From positions 3,162,001 through 3,226,000 of the forward strand of contig NZ_CP036291.1 in the NCBI RefSeq assembly GCF_007750855.1: a DNA stretch of 64,000 bases. The letters are read 5' to 3'. The notes beneath the pieces are model-generated. The model had not been told where the DNA came from and did no database searches. It saw only the letters and a program-made list of their open reading frames with translations. Origin of the DNA: Pirellulimonas nuda. Its GTDB lineage: Bacteria; Planctomycetota; Planctomycetia; Pirellulales; Lacipirellulaceae. The translations under genes and the position numbers were made by a program. Position 1 is the stretch's first letter; every line of letters starts with the position of its first letter. Shown here one piece after another: positions 16,752 to 26,169 of this stretch.

Positions 16752-18521
16752 ATGCCCGACCCGCTCCCCCAGGTCCGACAGCTCACCCTCCGCGCCGCGG
16801 CCACGGGCGCGGTGCTGGGCATGGTGTTGGTCCCTTGCAACGTCTACTCGGGGCTGAAGATCGGCTGGTCGTTCAATATGTCCATCGCCGCGGCGCTGCT
16901 GAGCTGCGGCTTCTGGAACGCCACGCGCCGCGTCGCCGGACCTGAGCGGATCGCGCACTGGGGGATGCTCGAGAACAACATCAACCAAACCTGCGCCTCG
17001 AGCGCCGCGTCGATCATTTCTGCTGGCTTGGTGGCGCCGATCCCGGCGCTGACCATCCTCACCGGCCAGACGCTCAGTTGGCCGGTGCTGTCGGCCTGGC
17101 TCTTCTCGGTCAGCCTGATCGGCGTGGTGGTGGGGTTGATCCTCCGCCGGCAGATGCTGGAGGTGCAGGCCCTGCCCTTCCCTTCCGGCGTGGCGACCGC
17201 CGAGACGGTCCGAGAGATCTACGCCGCGGGCCGCGAGGCCGCTATCCGGCTACGCGGATTGATGACTGCCGGGCTGCTGGCGGCCGCGGTCAAGCTGCTC
17301 CCCACCGCTCCCTGGGGGCCGGCGATCGGGCTGGGCCCCGTCGGGGCGCCCATGCTCTCGACCCGCGGCCTGGGGCTGATGCTCGACCCGTCGCTGTTGA
17401 TGATCGGCTTCGGCGCCATCGTTGGGCTGCGGGTCGGCGTCTCGCTGCTGCTGGGCGCAGCGATCGCCTGGGGAGTGATCGCCCCGTGGCTGTTCGCCAC
17501 CGGGCGACTGCCGGCGCCCGCTTCTCCCGACGAAGGGGTCTTCCTGGCCGCGGTCGAGTTCTTGCTCTGGCCGGGGGTGGCGATGATGGTCGCGGCGGCG
17601 CTCACCTCCTTTGCTGCTTCGATCCCGCGGGTGCTGCGCGGCATCGGCAGCGCCGCCCCTGAAGACCCCGTGGAGGGCGCACGCGAGGGCGTGGCGCCTC
17701 GATGGCTGATCGCGGGGATGGCGCTCGCTACGGTGCTGGCGGTCGCAGCGCAGGTCTGCTTCTTCGAGATCCACCCCGCGATGGCGCTGCTCAGCGTGTT
17801 GATGACGTTCTTGCTGGCGGTGGTCGCGGCGAGGGTTTCCGGAGAGACGGGCATCCCCCCCATCGGCGCCTTGGGCAAGGTCACCCAGATCACCTTCGGC
17901 CTGATCCACCCGACCAGCGTGGGCACCAATCTGATGACCGCCAACGTCACCGGCGGCGCCGCCGGTCAGTGCAGCGACCTGCTGCACGACCTCAAAGCGG
18001 GCCGGCTGCTGGGCGCCTCGGTCCGCGCTCAGGCCGTGGCGCAGGTGCTGGGGGTGATCGTTGGGTCGCTGGCCGGCAGCGCCGCGTATCTGCTGCTGGT
18101 CCCCGACCCCGCCGCGATGCTGCTCACCCCGGAGTGGCCCGCCCCGGCGGTGGCCACCTGGAAGGCGGTGGCCGAGCTGTTCCGCGACGGGATCGACGCG
18201 GCGCCCCGCGGCGCGATGCCGGCCGCGGTGATCGGAACGGTGGTCGGCGTGCTGCTAGCGGCGCTCGATCAGTGGCGCCCCAAGCGGGCGCGCCGGTGGC
18301 GCCCCAGTGCGGTGAGCATGGGGCTCGCGTTTGTGATCCCGGCATACTACTGCTTGTCGCTGTTCTTCGGCGCCGCGATTGCGGCGGTCGCACTGCGGAT
18401 TTCGCCGCGCTGGGCGCAGCGGCTGACGCTCCCCATCGCCGCGGGGCTGGTGGCCGGAGAGAGCCTCGCGGGGGTCGGGGGCGCCTTGTGGTCCATGCTG
18501 TGGAAGATCGGCGGAGAATGA
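16752..18521 (+). CDS. OPT-family oligopeptide/metallophore transporter
   Basis: A 589-aa polytopic membrane protein with about 14 hydrophobic segments and OPT-family signatures: LGMVLVPCNVYSGLKIGWSFNMSIAA near the N-terminus, NNINQTCASSAASI, LPFPSGVATAETVREIYAAG, SGETGIPPIGALGKVTQI and NVTGGAAGQCSDLLHDLKAG. The family imports oligopeptides or metal-chelating compounds using the proton gradient. Its place just upstream of a dipeptide-osmolyte cluster makes a role in dipeptide uptake conceivable, but a GC-rich hairpin and 190 bp separate them, so co-transcription is uncertain. Confidence 0.88.
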   Translation: MPDPLPQVRQLTLRAAATGAVLGMVLVPCNVYSGLKIGWSFNMSIAAALLSCGFWNATRRVAGPERIAHWGMLENNINQTCASSAASIISAGLVAPIPALTILTGQTLSWPVLSAWLFSVSLIGVVVGLILRRQMLEVQALPFPSGVATAETVREIYAAGREAAIRLRGLMTAGLLAAAVKLLPTAPWGPAIGLGPVGAPMLSTRGLGLMLDPSLLMIGFGAIVGLRVGVSLLLGAAIAWGVIAPWLFATGRLPAPASPDEGVFLAAVEFLLWPGVAMMVAAALTSFAASIPRVLRGIGSAAPEDPVEGAREGVAPRWLIAGMALATVLAVAAQVCFFEIHPAMALLSVLMTFLLAVVAARVSGETGIPPIGALGKVTQITFGLIHPTSVGTNLMTANVTGGAAGQCSDLLHDLKAGRLLGASVRAQAVAQVLGVIVGSLAGSAAYLLLVPDPAAMLLTPEWPAPAVATWKAVAELFRDGIDAAPRGAMPAAVIGTVVGVLLAALDQWRPKRARRWRPSAVSMGLAFVIPAYYCLSLFFGAAIAAVALRISPRWAQRLTLPIAAGLVAGESLAGVGGALWSMLWKIGGE

Positions 18522-18547
18522 CTGAGCGTCCCCCAACACCCCACTAG

Positions 18548-18569
18548 CCGACGGGCGCCGCCCCGTCGG
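18548..18569. terminator. GC-rich hairpin after OPT gene
   Basis: A perfect 8-bp stem (ccgacggg at 18548-18555, cccgtcgg at 18562-18569) with a 6-nt loop lies 26 bp after the OPT stop codon. There is no U-tract, so it may be a terminator-like fold or a dispersed planctomycete palindrome. Confidence 0.45.
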
Positions 18570-18711
18570 GGTCCATCCATCAACGCGTCTATCGAATCAC
18601 CCCGACCGGGCGGAACCCGTTGGCTGGTGGCAACCACTGGGTTGCGGTCAGCCACCATATCCCGACACTAAAACGTAAGAATCCCCCGACAAATCAAGAA
18701 AACGGCACTCT

Positions 18712-20487
18712 ATGTGTGGCATCTGCGGCGAGGTCCGCTTCGACGATCGTTCGGCAAACGTAACCGCAGTCGCACGTATGGCCGGCGGCATGGTCCGCCG
18801 CGGACCAGACAGCGACGGGATCCTGGCGCGGGGCCGGGTGGCCTTCGGGCACCGGCGGCTGCGGATCATCGACCTCTCCGAGGCGTCGCAGCAACCGATG
18901 GTCGACGCCGACCTCGGGCTCTCGATCGCGTACAACGGCGCCATCTACAACTACCCGGAGCTGCGCGCCGAGCTGGAGGGGCTCGGCTACCGGTTCTTCA
19001 GCCGGGGCGACACCGAGGTGATCCTCAAGGCCTACCACGCCTGGGGCAAGGCGTGCGTCCATCGGCTCAACGGCATGTTCGCCTTCGCGATCCACGAACG
19101 CGATTCGGGCCGGGTGGTGCTGGCCCGCGATCGGCTTGGGATCAAGCCCCTGTACTACGCGAACCTGCCGGGCGCCCTGCGGTTCGCATCGACGCTCCCC
19201 GCCCTGCTGGCGGCGGGCGAGATCGACACGTCGATCGATCCGGTCGCGCTCAACTTTTATATGTCGTTCCACTCGATCGTGCCGCCGCCGCGGACGATCC
19301 TGCGCGGCGTCCAGAAACTGCCCCCGGCGAGCGTGATGGTGGTGGAGCCGGACGGAACGATGTCGCAGGAGACTTATTGGACGCTGGAGTTCGGCGCCCG
19401 CGACGACCAATCGCGCTACTCTCAGGACGACTGGATCGACGAGACGCTCGACGTGATGCGTCGGGCCGTCCGGAGGCGCCAGATCGCCGACGTGCCGGTT
19501 GGCGTGTTGCTTTCCGGGGGGCTCGACTCCAGCCTGATCGTCGGCCTGCTATGCGAGAACAATTCCGCAGCGGTAGAGACATTCTCCATCGGGTTTGAAT
19601 CGGTCGGTGGCGAGGCGGGGGACGAGTTCAAGTACTCCGACGTGATCGCCAGCCGCTACGGCACGAAACACCACAAACTGATGATCGACTCGGCACGCAC
19701 GCTGCCGGCGCTCGGGGAGTGCATCGCGCAGATGTCGGAGCCGATGGTCAGCCACGACAACGTCGGCTTCTATCTGCTCTCGCAGGAGGTTGCGAAGTTC
19801 GTCAAGGTGGTGCAGAGCGGACAGGGCGCCGACGAGATCTTCGCCGGGTACCACTGGTATCCGCCAGTGCTCGACAGCCCGGACGCGGTGGAGACGTACC
19901 GGCAGCACTTCTTCGACCGCGACTTTGCCGAGTACCGAAGGGCCGTGGCGCCCGAGTACGTCGATCAGGACGCTGCGCTCCAGTTCGTCCGCGAGCACTT
20001 CGCCTCGCGCGGCGCTTCGGCGCCGATCGACCAAGCCCTTCGGATCGACGCCTTGGTGATGCTGGTGGACGACCCCGTGAAACGGGTGGACAACCACACC
20101 ATGGCCGCCAGCCTCGAGGCCCGGGTGCCATTCCTGGATCATGAAGTCGTCGAGTTCGCCGCCACCGTGCCCTCGGCGTTGAAGGTCGCCGACGGCGGGA
20201 AGTACATCCTCAAGGAGGCGGCCCGCCGAGTGATCCCTGCCGAGGTCATCGACCGCCCCAAGGGCTACTTCCCGGTGCCGGCGCTCAAGTACCTACGCGG
20301 TGACTTCTTGGAACTGGCACGTTCGGCCCTGACATCGCCCGCAGCGCGCTCGCGCGGCCTGTTCAATCAGGCGTACGTCGACGAGCTGCTCCAAGACCCC
20401 GAGGCCCACATCACCCCGCTGCGCGGCTCAAAGCTCTGGCAGTTGGCGTTGCTTGAGTTGTGGCTGCAAGAACACGTGCCGGGTTGA
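18712..20487 (+). CDS. asnO: N-acetylglutaminylglutamine amidotransferase (asparagine synthetase-like)
   Basis: A 591-aa class II glutamine amidotransferase. The mature N-terminus is Cys2 (MCGICGEV), the glutaminase nucleophile, with RGPDSDG and YNGAIYNYPELR nearby. The C-terminal half is an asparagine-synthetase-type ATP pyrophosphatase with the PP-loop SGGLDSS near residue 268. It converts N-acetylglutaminylglutamine to its amide, the last step of NAGGN osmolyte synthesis. The next two genes are the other members of this pathway, which fixes the assignment over ordinary AsnB. Confidence 0.93.
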   Translation: MCGICGEVRFDDRSANVTAVARMAGGMVRRGPDSDGILARGRVAFGHRRLRIIDLSEASQQPMVDADLGLSIAYNGAIYNYPELRAELEGLGYRFFSRGDTEVILKAYHAWGKACVHRLNGMFAFAIHERDSGRVVLARDRLGIKPLYYANLPGALRFASTLPALLAAGEIDTSIDPVALNFYMSFHSIVPPPRTILRGVQKLPPASVMVVEPDGTMSQETYWTLEFGARDDQSRYSQDDWIDETLDVMRRAVRRRQIADVPVGVLLSGGLDSSLIVGLLCENNSAAVETFSIGFESVGGEAGDEFKYSDVIASRYGTKHHKLMIDSARTLPALGECIAQMSEPMVSHDNVGFYLLSQEVAKFVKVVQSGQGADEIFAGYHWYPPVLDSPDAVETYRQHFFDRDFAEYRRAVAPEYVDQDAALQFVREHFASRGASAPIDQALRIDALVMLVDDPVKRVDNHTMAASLEARVPFLDHEVVEFAATVPSALKVADGGKYILKEAARRVIPAEVIDRPKGYFPVPALKYLRGDFLELARSALTSPAARSRGLFNQAYVDELLQDPEAHITPLRGSKLWQLALLELWLQEHVPG

Positions 20488-20614
20488 AAGGGCTGCGCCT
20501 ACGGCCCCATCCACCGCAGAGGACCCGCCCGGATGGTCGCCTGGCGCCGCACCCCAGAACCGAACGACGCACCCTTCCACCTCCGCCCACTGACGTCTGC
20601 CCACGCACCCGATC

Positions 20615-22303
20615 ATGTCCCAGACCATTCCGCCAGGCGCTGTGGCGCTCGATGTAGGCTGGGGGCGACTGCTGTTCGCCCACACGTTCCCCGACCCGGC
20701 GTCGCTGGCCGAGGCGCTGTTGCAGGAAGAGTCCGAGAAGCGGGACATCGCCTTCTACGCGATCGATCCGCAGATCGTGCTCAATCTGGCGCCTCAGGAC
20801 CTGTTTCTCGATCCTTCGGACACCTACCGGCTCGACCTCGAGAGCAAGAACCCGGGTCCGGCGGAGGGGTCGCCGCTACGGATCACGGGGGTCGAGTCGC
20901 GTGAAGACATCGACGCTATCAACAGCATCTACCTCTCGGTCGGCATGGTTCCGCTTGACCCCGAGTCGGTGTGGCACTCGCGCGGCGACAAGCGGTTTGA
21001 GTACCTTGTGGTGCGGCCGCCGGAGTCTGATGCGGACCGCGGCGACTCGATCATTGGCGTCGCGCTGGCTGTGGATCACGCGCGGTGCTTCGATGACCTG
21101 ATGAACAGCAGCAGCCTATGGGCCCTGGCCGTCGACCCGCAGAGCCGCTACCCGGGCGTCGGCGCCGCACTGGTGCGGCACATCGCGGACCGCTTCGCCG
21201 GGCGAGGTCGCGCAGCGCTCGACCTGTCGGTGCTGCACGAGAATTCGGCGGCGATCGCGCTCTACAAGGGGCTCGGCTTCGAGAGGGTCCCCGTGTTGGC
21301 GATCAAGCGACGCAACCACATCAATGAGCCGCTGTTCATCCCCAACCACAGTCAGGACGGCTTCAACCCCTACGCCACGATCATCATCAACGAGGCGCTC
21401 CGGCGGAACATCGCCGTTGAGCCCCTCGACCCGGCCCGCGGCTACTTTCGGCTCAGCCTCGGCAACCGCCGGGTAACGTGCCGCGAGTCGCTTACCGATC
21501 TCACTTCCGCGATCGCGATGACGCGCTGTGCGGATAAGCAGCTCACGCGCGAGCTGGTCGACGCGGCCGGCCTGCGGACCCCGGCCCAGGCGCCCTTCAC
21601 AAGCAAGCGCGACGCGCTGGAGTTTCTAGAGCGTCACGGACGGGTAGTGGTCAAGCCGGCCGATGGCGAGCAGGGCCAGGGCGTGTTCGTCGACATCCGC
21701 GGGCCGCGGGATTTGATCCAGGCGATCGACGGCGCCGGGCGCTACGGCGATCGCGTGCTGCTGGAAGAGTACGTCGAGGGGCAAGACCTCCGCGTGATTG
21801 TCATCAACTACGAGGTGGTGGCGGCGGCCGTGCGAAAGCCGGCAGAGATCATCGGCACGGGCCGGCACTCCGTCGGCGAATTGCTAGACCGCGTGAGCCG
21901 TCGCCGCCGCGCCGCGACCGCCGGCGAGAGCTCGATCCCGGACGACGAGGAAACCGACCGCTGCATCGCGGCTGCTGGATTGACCCGCGAGAGCGTGCTT
22001 CCCGAGGGGCAGGAGTTGCAGGTGCGCAAGACGGCGAATCTGCACACGGGCGGGACGATCCACGACGCGACCGACCGGCTGTCGGATACGCTGGCGTCGG
22101 CCGCGATCACGGCGGCCCGGGTTCTTGAAACGCCGGTGGTGGGGCTCGACATGCTTGTCCCAGACGTCTCGGGCGACGAGTATGTGATTATCGAAGCCAA
22201 CGAACGGCCCGGGCTGGCCAACCACGAGCCCCAGCCCACTGCCGAGCGATTCATCGACCTGCTGTTTCCCCACGCCCCCAAGCCGGTGGAAGCGAAAGCG
22301 TAG
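20615..22303 (+). CDS. ngg: N-acetylglutaminylglutamine synthetase (GNAT + ATP-grasp)
   Basis: A 562-aa two-domain enzyme. Residues 85-215 form a GNAT acetyltransferase (WALAVDPQSRYPGVGAALVRHIADRF, LHENSAAIALYKGLGFERV). Residues 260-555 form an ATP-grasp ligase (GRVVVKPADGEQGQGVFVDI, LLEEYVEGQDLRVIVI, VGLDMLVPDVSGDEYVIIEANERPGL). It is the family that acetylates glutamine and joins it to a second glutamine to make N-acetylglutaminylglutamine. It lies 127 bp after asnO and is followed by the pathway peptidase, forming a likely operon induced by high salt in other bacteria. Confidence 0.93.
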   Translation: MSQTIPPGAVALDVGWGRLLFAHTFPDPASLAEALLQEESEKRDIAFYAIDPQIVLNLAPQDLFLDPSDTYRLDLESKNPGPAEGSPLRITGVESREDIDAINSIYLSVGMVPLDPESVWHSRGDKRFEYLVVRPPESDADRGDSIIGVALAVDHARCFDDLMNSSSLWALAVDPQSRYPGVGAALVRHIADRFAGRGRAALDLSVLHENSAAIALYKGLGFERVPVLAIKRRNHINEPLFIPNHSQDGFNPYATIIINEALRRNIAVEPLDPARGYFRLSLGNRRVTCRESLTDLTSAIAMTRCADKQLTRELVDAAGLRTPAQAPFTSKRDALEFLERHGRVVVKPADGEQGQGVFVDIRGPRDLIQAIDGAGRYGDRVLLEEYVEGQDLRVIVINYEVVAAAVRKPAEIIGTGRHSVGELLDRVSRRRRAATAGESSIPDDEETDRCIAAAGLTRESVLPEGQELQVRKTANLHTGGTIHDATDRLSDTLASAAITAARVLETPVVGLDMLVPDVSGDEYVIIEANERPGLANHEPQPTAERFIDLLFPHAPKPVEAKA

Positions 22304-22346
22304 CCTACGCTCCCGTCTCCGAAACGAAAGCCCTTCGAGCCACGCC

Positions 22347-23576
22347 TTGAAACCAAATATCGACGCCGATTACCTCAAAGAGACGCTGCTCGCCCTGCTG
22401 GGCATCCACAGCCCGTCCGGCTACACCGACCCGATCGTGCGCCGCGTTTGCACCATGCTCGATGAGATCGGCGTCGAGTACGAGCTGACCCGCCGCGGCG
22501 CCATCCGCACCACCATTCCGGGCAAGACCAGCAGTCCGGATCGCGCCATCGTCGCTCACGTTGATACGTTGGGCGCTATGGTTAGGGAGATCAAGACCAA
22601 CGGCCGGCTTGGGATCACGCCGGTTGGGACCTGGTCTGCACGGTTCGCCGAGGGGGCCCGAGTATCGATTTTTACCGACGACGCCATCTTCCGCGGCCAA
22701 GTGCTGCCGCTGAAGGCGTCCGGGCACACTTTCAATGACGAGATCGACACTCAGCCGGTAGGTTGGGACAACGTGGAGGTCCGTATCGACGAGAAGATTT
22801 CAAGCCACCTCGACCTGATTGAGCACGGGATCAATGTAGGAGACTTTATCGGCTTCGACGCCGGGGCCGAGACGTTCCCCAACGGGTACATCAACGCCCG
22901 GCACCTGGACGACAAGGCGGGGGTGGCCGCGATGCTGGCGGCCGCCAAGGCGATCGTCGACGGCAAGATGCAGCTGCCCGTCGATATGCACTTGCTGTTC
23001 ACGATCTCCGAAGAGGTGGGCTCCGGCGCCTCGGCCATCCTCCACGGCGATGTCGCGGAGATGATCTCTGTAGACAACGGCACCGTGGCGCCGGGCCAGT
23101 CGTCGTGCGAGTTTGGGGTGACGATCGCCATGGCAGACTCGACCGGGCCGTTCGACTACCACCTAACGCACCACTTGATCCACCTCTGCCAGGACAACGA
23201 GATTCCGTTCGCGCGTGACGTGTTCCGCTACTACCGCTGCGACAGCGCGTCGGCGCTCGACGCGGGCAACGATATCCGCACGGCGCTGATCACGTTTGGC
23301 GTCGACGGGTCGCACGGTTACGAGCGTACGAACCTCGACGCCCTGGTCAGCGTAGCGCAGTTGTTGGTGGCCTACGCGACGCAGAAACCCCTGTACGCAG
23401 GCCAACGAGGGCAGCTTAACTCCCTCGAAGGCTTTCCCAAGACGCGTCAGACCGACGTTGAAGGGACGCGCTACCGCGGGCCCGATCCAATCCGCCAGGT
23501 GGCGCCTGAACGCCCCGATGCGCCGCCCCAGCCGGCCGAGAACAGCGCAACAAAGAAGAAGAACGCGAGTCGCTGA
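22347..23576 (+). CDS. M42-family peptidase of the NAGGN osmolyte system
   Basis: A 409-aa metallo-aminopeptidase-like protein of family M42. Recognisable parts are VAHVDTLGAMVREI (first metal His), INARHLDDKAGVAAMLAAAKAI (bridging Asp), LFTISEEVGSGAS (catalytic Glu pair), MISVDNGTVAP and GSHGYERTNLDAL. It belongs to the M42 subgroup that always travels with asnO and ngg; it may turn over or trim the dipeptide. The start is a TTG at 22347, 43 bp after ngg, because no in-frame ATG lies before the conserved region. The C-terminus has a charged Lys/Pro-rich tail. Confidence 0.9.
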   Translation: MKPNIDADYLKETLLALLGIHSPSGYTDPIVRRVCTMLDEIGVEYELTRRGAIRTTIPGKTSSPDRAIVAHVDTLGAMVREIKTNGRLGITPVGTWSARFAEGARVSIFTDDAIFRGQVLPLKASGHTFNDEIDTQPVGWDNVEVRIDEKISSHLDLIEHGINVGDFIGFDAGAETFPNGYINARHLDDKAGVAAMLAAAKAIVDGKMQLPVDMHLLFTISEEVGSGASAILHGDVAEMISVDNGTVAPGQSSCEFGVTIAMADSTGPFDYHLTHHLIHLCQDNEIPFARDVFRYYRCDSASALDAGNDIRTALITFGVDGSHGYERTNLDALVSVAQLLVAYATQKPLYAGQRGQLNSLEGFPKTRQTDVEGTRYRGPDPIRQVAPERPDAPPQPAENSATKKKNASR

Positions 23577-23617
23577 GCGGCCGGGTGTTTAACAAGGCCC
23601 CCAAACAGCGATCCTGA

Positions 23618-24043
23618 CTACCTCAGTGCGCGGGATCGGCCGTCGCCGACAGGCGCTCCGTGGGCGTCCGGGGCATTAAACGTCGCGCCGCATTCGTAGT
23701 ATTTTTCACCAAGGCGCCGGCAGCGAGCGACGCGTAGACGCAGGCAGTCTCTCCCAGGCAGCCAGAGACCGATCTGCTTCAGCGGAAGCACGTTTAGTGG
23801 AGCGAAGAACCCTACGCCCAGTCGTGAAAGATCCTTGAGGTAGACCGCGTGGGAGACATTGTCGAGGGACAAGACCGCGATCGAGCGCAACGACTTGCGC
23901 GCGAAGCGGCGCTTCGAGTCGACGACGATCAGGTCGCGTAGGTGTTGCGTGGCGTACTCTTCCCATTCAAACGGGAGTTTTGTCCGCGACGGGAGCGTGG
24001 CCCACAGCGCGATCAGGTTTTGTTCATCAGTGCAATCCAGCAT
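23618..24043 (-). CDS. PilZ-domain protein
   Basis: A 141-aa protein with a PilZ domain: the RxxxR motif at residues 45-49 (RRFAR) and the DxSxxG motif at 71-76 (DLSRLG), spaced as in c-di-GMP receptors. The N-terminal 40 residues are helical. It begins 31 nt inside the 3' end of the HD-GYP phosphodiesterase gene, so the pair is probably co-translated and forms a c-di-GMP degradation/response unit. It faces the NAGGN operon tail to tail. The target of the PilZ protein is not visible; the pilus/secretion operon immediately upstream is a natural candidate. Confidence 0.75.
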   Translation of the reverse strand: MLDCTDEQNLIALWATLPSRTKLPFEWEEYATQHLRDLIVVDSKRRFARKSLRSIAVLSLDNVSHAVYLKDLSRLGVGFFAPLNVLPLKQIGLWLPGRDCLRLRVARCRRLGEKYYECGATFNAPDAHGAPVGDGRSRALR

Positions 24044-25008
24044 TGGACCATATCCGGGTCGAGGTGGGCGCCGGCGTTCCTCTCGAGGAAAGCCAGGGCT
24101 TGTCCGATCTTCATTGGGGCGCGATAGGGACGCGCTCCGGTAATCGCGTCAAACACGTCGACAACCGCCAACAGCTTAGCCCAGGGGTGGATTTCGTCGC
24201 CAACCATGCCGACGGGATACCCCTGTCCGTCGATCCGTTCATGGTGTGAGTACACCATCATGAGTTGACCTTCGCTTAGGCCGGCGCCCTCGCAAAGGTC
24301 TTCGTATCCTCGCTGGGGGTGCATCCGGATCTGCCCCCACTCTTCGTCGCTCAGCTTGCCTGACTTGTTGAGAACCCGGGCCGGGATGAACCGTTTCCCG
24401 ATGTCGTGCAGCAGGGCGCCAAGGGCGATTTGCTCGCGGCTGGCCGAGTCCGAGAGACCGACTCCGTCGGCGAGCAACGTTGCGAATCCGGCGACATTGG
24501 TGGCGTGGGTAAACGTATAGAAGTCGTGCTGCACGAGGTCGAACAGCCTACGCGGCGCGATGGCGTCGTCGCCGAACAACGCGTTGATATCTTTGGCGAT
24601 CGACCGCGAGAGGTCGACAAAGCGTTCGCACTTGATCATATGGAACGCGGAGTCCAGTTCCACGGCGGCCGCAGTCTGCAGCACGGCGAACCGCTCTTCG
24701 GGAGCGACCGACTGATCGCAAAGCTTGTCTCGGAGGGTCCGTTTGACCTCTTGGTCGAGGGCGGCGTACTCCGATACGGGCACGTAGAACCAGCGGTGGC
24801 CTCGACGCCGCAGCTCGTTGACGTCGTCGTCTGTAATCGCGATACGTGAGCTTCGATAGAGCCGCGGAAAGTCTTGGTCCTCGGCCTTGGTGTAGAGGCA
24901 GACGCCGAGGTCGTGGTAGAGGCGCACAATGTCCAGGGGAACGCAGCGATAATCGCGCCGCACCCGCTCGTCGTGGTCGTTGCGTGGTGCGGCGGCCGTT
25001 GCGGTCAT
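24013..25008 (-). CDS. HD-GYP domain phosphodiesterase
   Basis: A 331-aa protein with an N-terminal regulatory region (residues 1-150) and a C-terminal HD-GYP domain: HDIGK at 201-205, MHPQRGYEDL, then HHERIDGQGYP at 255-265 and VVDVFDAITGARPYR. All metal-binding residues of active HD-GYP enzymes appear present, so it should hydrolyse cyclic di-GMP. I chose the ATG at 25008. A GTG at 25167 would add 53 residues of low-complexity sequence and run close to the DUF1559 gene. Lacking a signal peptide, it acts in the cytoplasm. It overlaps the PilZ gene. Confidence 0.88.
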   Translation of the reverse strand: MTATAAAPRNDHDERVRRDYRCVPLDIVRLYHDLGVCLYTKAEDQDFPRLYRSSRIAITDDDVNELRRRGHRWFYVPVSEYAALDQEVKRTLRDKLCDQSVAPEERFAVLQTAAAVELDSAFHMIKCERFVDLSRSIAKDINALFGDDAIAPRRLFDLVQHDFYTFTHATNVAGFATLLADGVGLSDSASREQIALGALLHDIGKRFIPARVLNKSGKLSDEEWGQIRMHPQRGYEDLCEGAGLSEGQLMMVYSHHERIDGQGYPVGMVGDEIHPWAKLLAVVDVFDAITGARPYRAPMKIGQALAFLERNAGAHLDPDMVQCWIALMNKT

Positions 25009-25278
25009 GAGCGTGGCGAGCACACGGGGTGTTGCAGAGCACGTCGCGTCGCGAAGATCCCAATCCCGGGTGGCGGCATGCGGGCCGCCGCTCGACGGCG
25101 TAGAGAAACGTAGCTCATAAAGCCTTAGATAGACTTCAAATTGCAGACGGCGCATTTCAGCAGGCACGGACCGCGTGTGGCTTCGTCAACCTGCCGTAAG
25201 TGTGCCGCGGCGACGCCCCTACAACCCGAACAAAGCACTCAGCCGGCAGAGCCGCTTCGCCTGGGCAGTTGCCGCTGC

Positions 25279-26163
25279 CTAGTAGCGGAGCGGAATCTCG
25301 CCGTCGCTGCGCGAGCCCAGTTGCTGACGCACTTGCGGATCCAGGTCTTCGTTCAGGAACCGCGTCGACCCGTCGGCAAAGTTGAAGTTGGCGCCTCCCG
25401 GGTGATGGCTGCCAAATCCGCCGACAAACAGCGGGTCGGCAAGAAGCTTCTCTGCCGCGTGTTGTGCTTCAGCGCGTTTGGGATCGGCGCTGAATCCGCC
25501 GTTGAGGATTGGATCAAGGCCGGCGAACGTGCTCGTGTTCCGCAGCGTGGCGCGTGAGCCGCTCATCCATCCCAGCCCTTCCGGGTCAGTGTTGGCTTCG
25601 CCCAGCAGGATTGTGTGGGAGCTGCCGTCAAAAATATCTGAGTACCGAACATGGCTGTTGAGAAACAGCAGCCCGTTGTTGTCCTCTGCGATCGGCGCTT
25701 CGCGGTCGTGGTGGCAGCCCACGTAGCTCGAACGGAAGGTGGTGTCCGCTTCATTGGAGAACTCTTGTGGCGAAGAAGCGCACTGAAAGTTGATGCTGGC
25801 CCGTCGCGCCTCGGCGTTGACAAGGGCGTAGGCGCCCGCTTCTTTGTCGATGTGTTGCTCGAGGGCCCGCTCCTCTAGGTAGGGCAGCGCCGCGACGATC
25901 CAGCTCAGTTGGATCCCCTGCGGTTCGCTCCGGATCGGTCCATCCGGGTTGATGCTGCCGGCCGGGAGCGACTCCCAGTTGAACTCGTAGCTGTGCAGCG
26001 ATAGGCCGATCTGGGTGATGTTGTTTACGCAGGTCGTCCGACGCGCTGCTTCGCGTGCGGCTTGGACCGCGGGCAACAGCAACGAGATGAGGATGCCGAT
26101 GATAGCGATTACCACCAGCAGCTCGACGAGTGTGAAACCTCTACGAAGGGCGTTGCGGTCCAT
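25279..26163 (-). CDS. DUF1559 pseudopilin-like protein
   Basis: A 294-aa DUF1559 protein, the last gene of the secretion/pilus-like run. It has a short basic leader ending in [36 protein letters not shown] with Glu at +5. The C-terminal motif HPGGANFNFADG is an intact H-X9-DG. Residues 60-250 follow the family pattern (SWIVAALPYLEERAL, DIFDGSSHTILLGEA). Six bases separate it from the upstream minor-pilin-like gene, so it is probably made together with the GspF and pseudopilin proteins. It may be the most abundant, major subunit of that assembly. Confidence 0.88.
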   Translation of the reverse strand: MDRNALRRGFTLVELLVVIAIIGILISLLLPAVQAAREAARRTTCVNNITQIGLSLHSYEFNWESLPAGSINPDGPIRSEPQGIQLSWIVAALPYLEERALEQHIDKEAGAYALVNAEARRASINFQCASSPQEFSNEADTTFRSSYVGCHHDREAPIAEDNNGLLFLNSHVRYSDIFDGSSHTILLGEANTDPEGLGWMSGSRATLRNTSTFAGLDPILNGGFSADPKRAEAQHAAEKLLADPLFVGGFGSHHPGGANFNFADGSTRFLNEDLDPQVRQQLGSRSDGEIPLRY

Positions 26164-26169
26164 GGTCGG

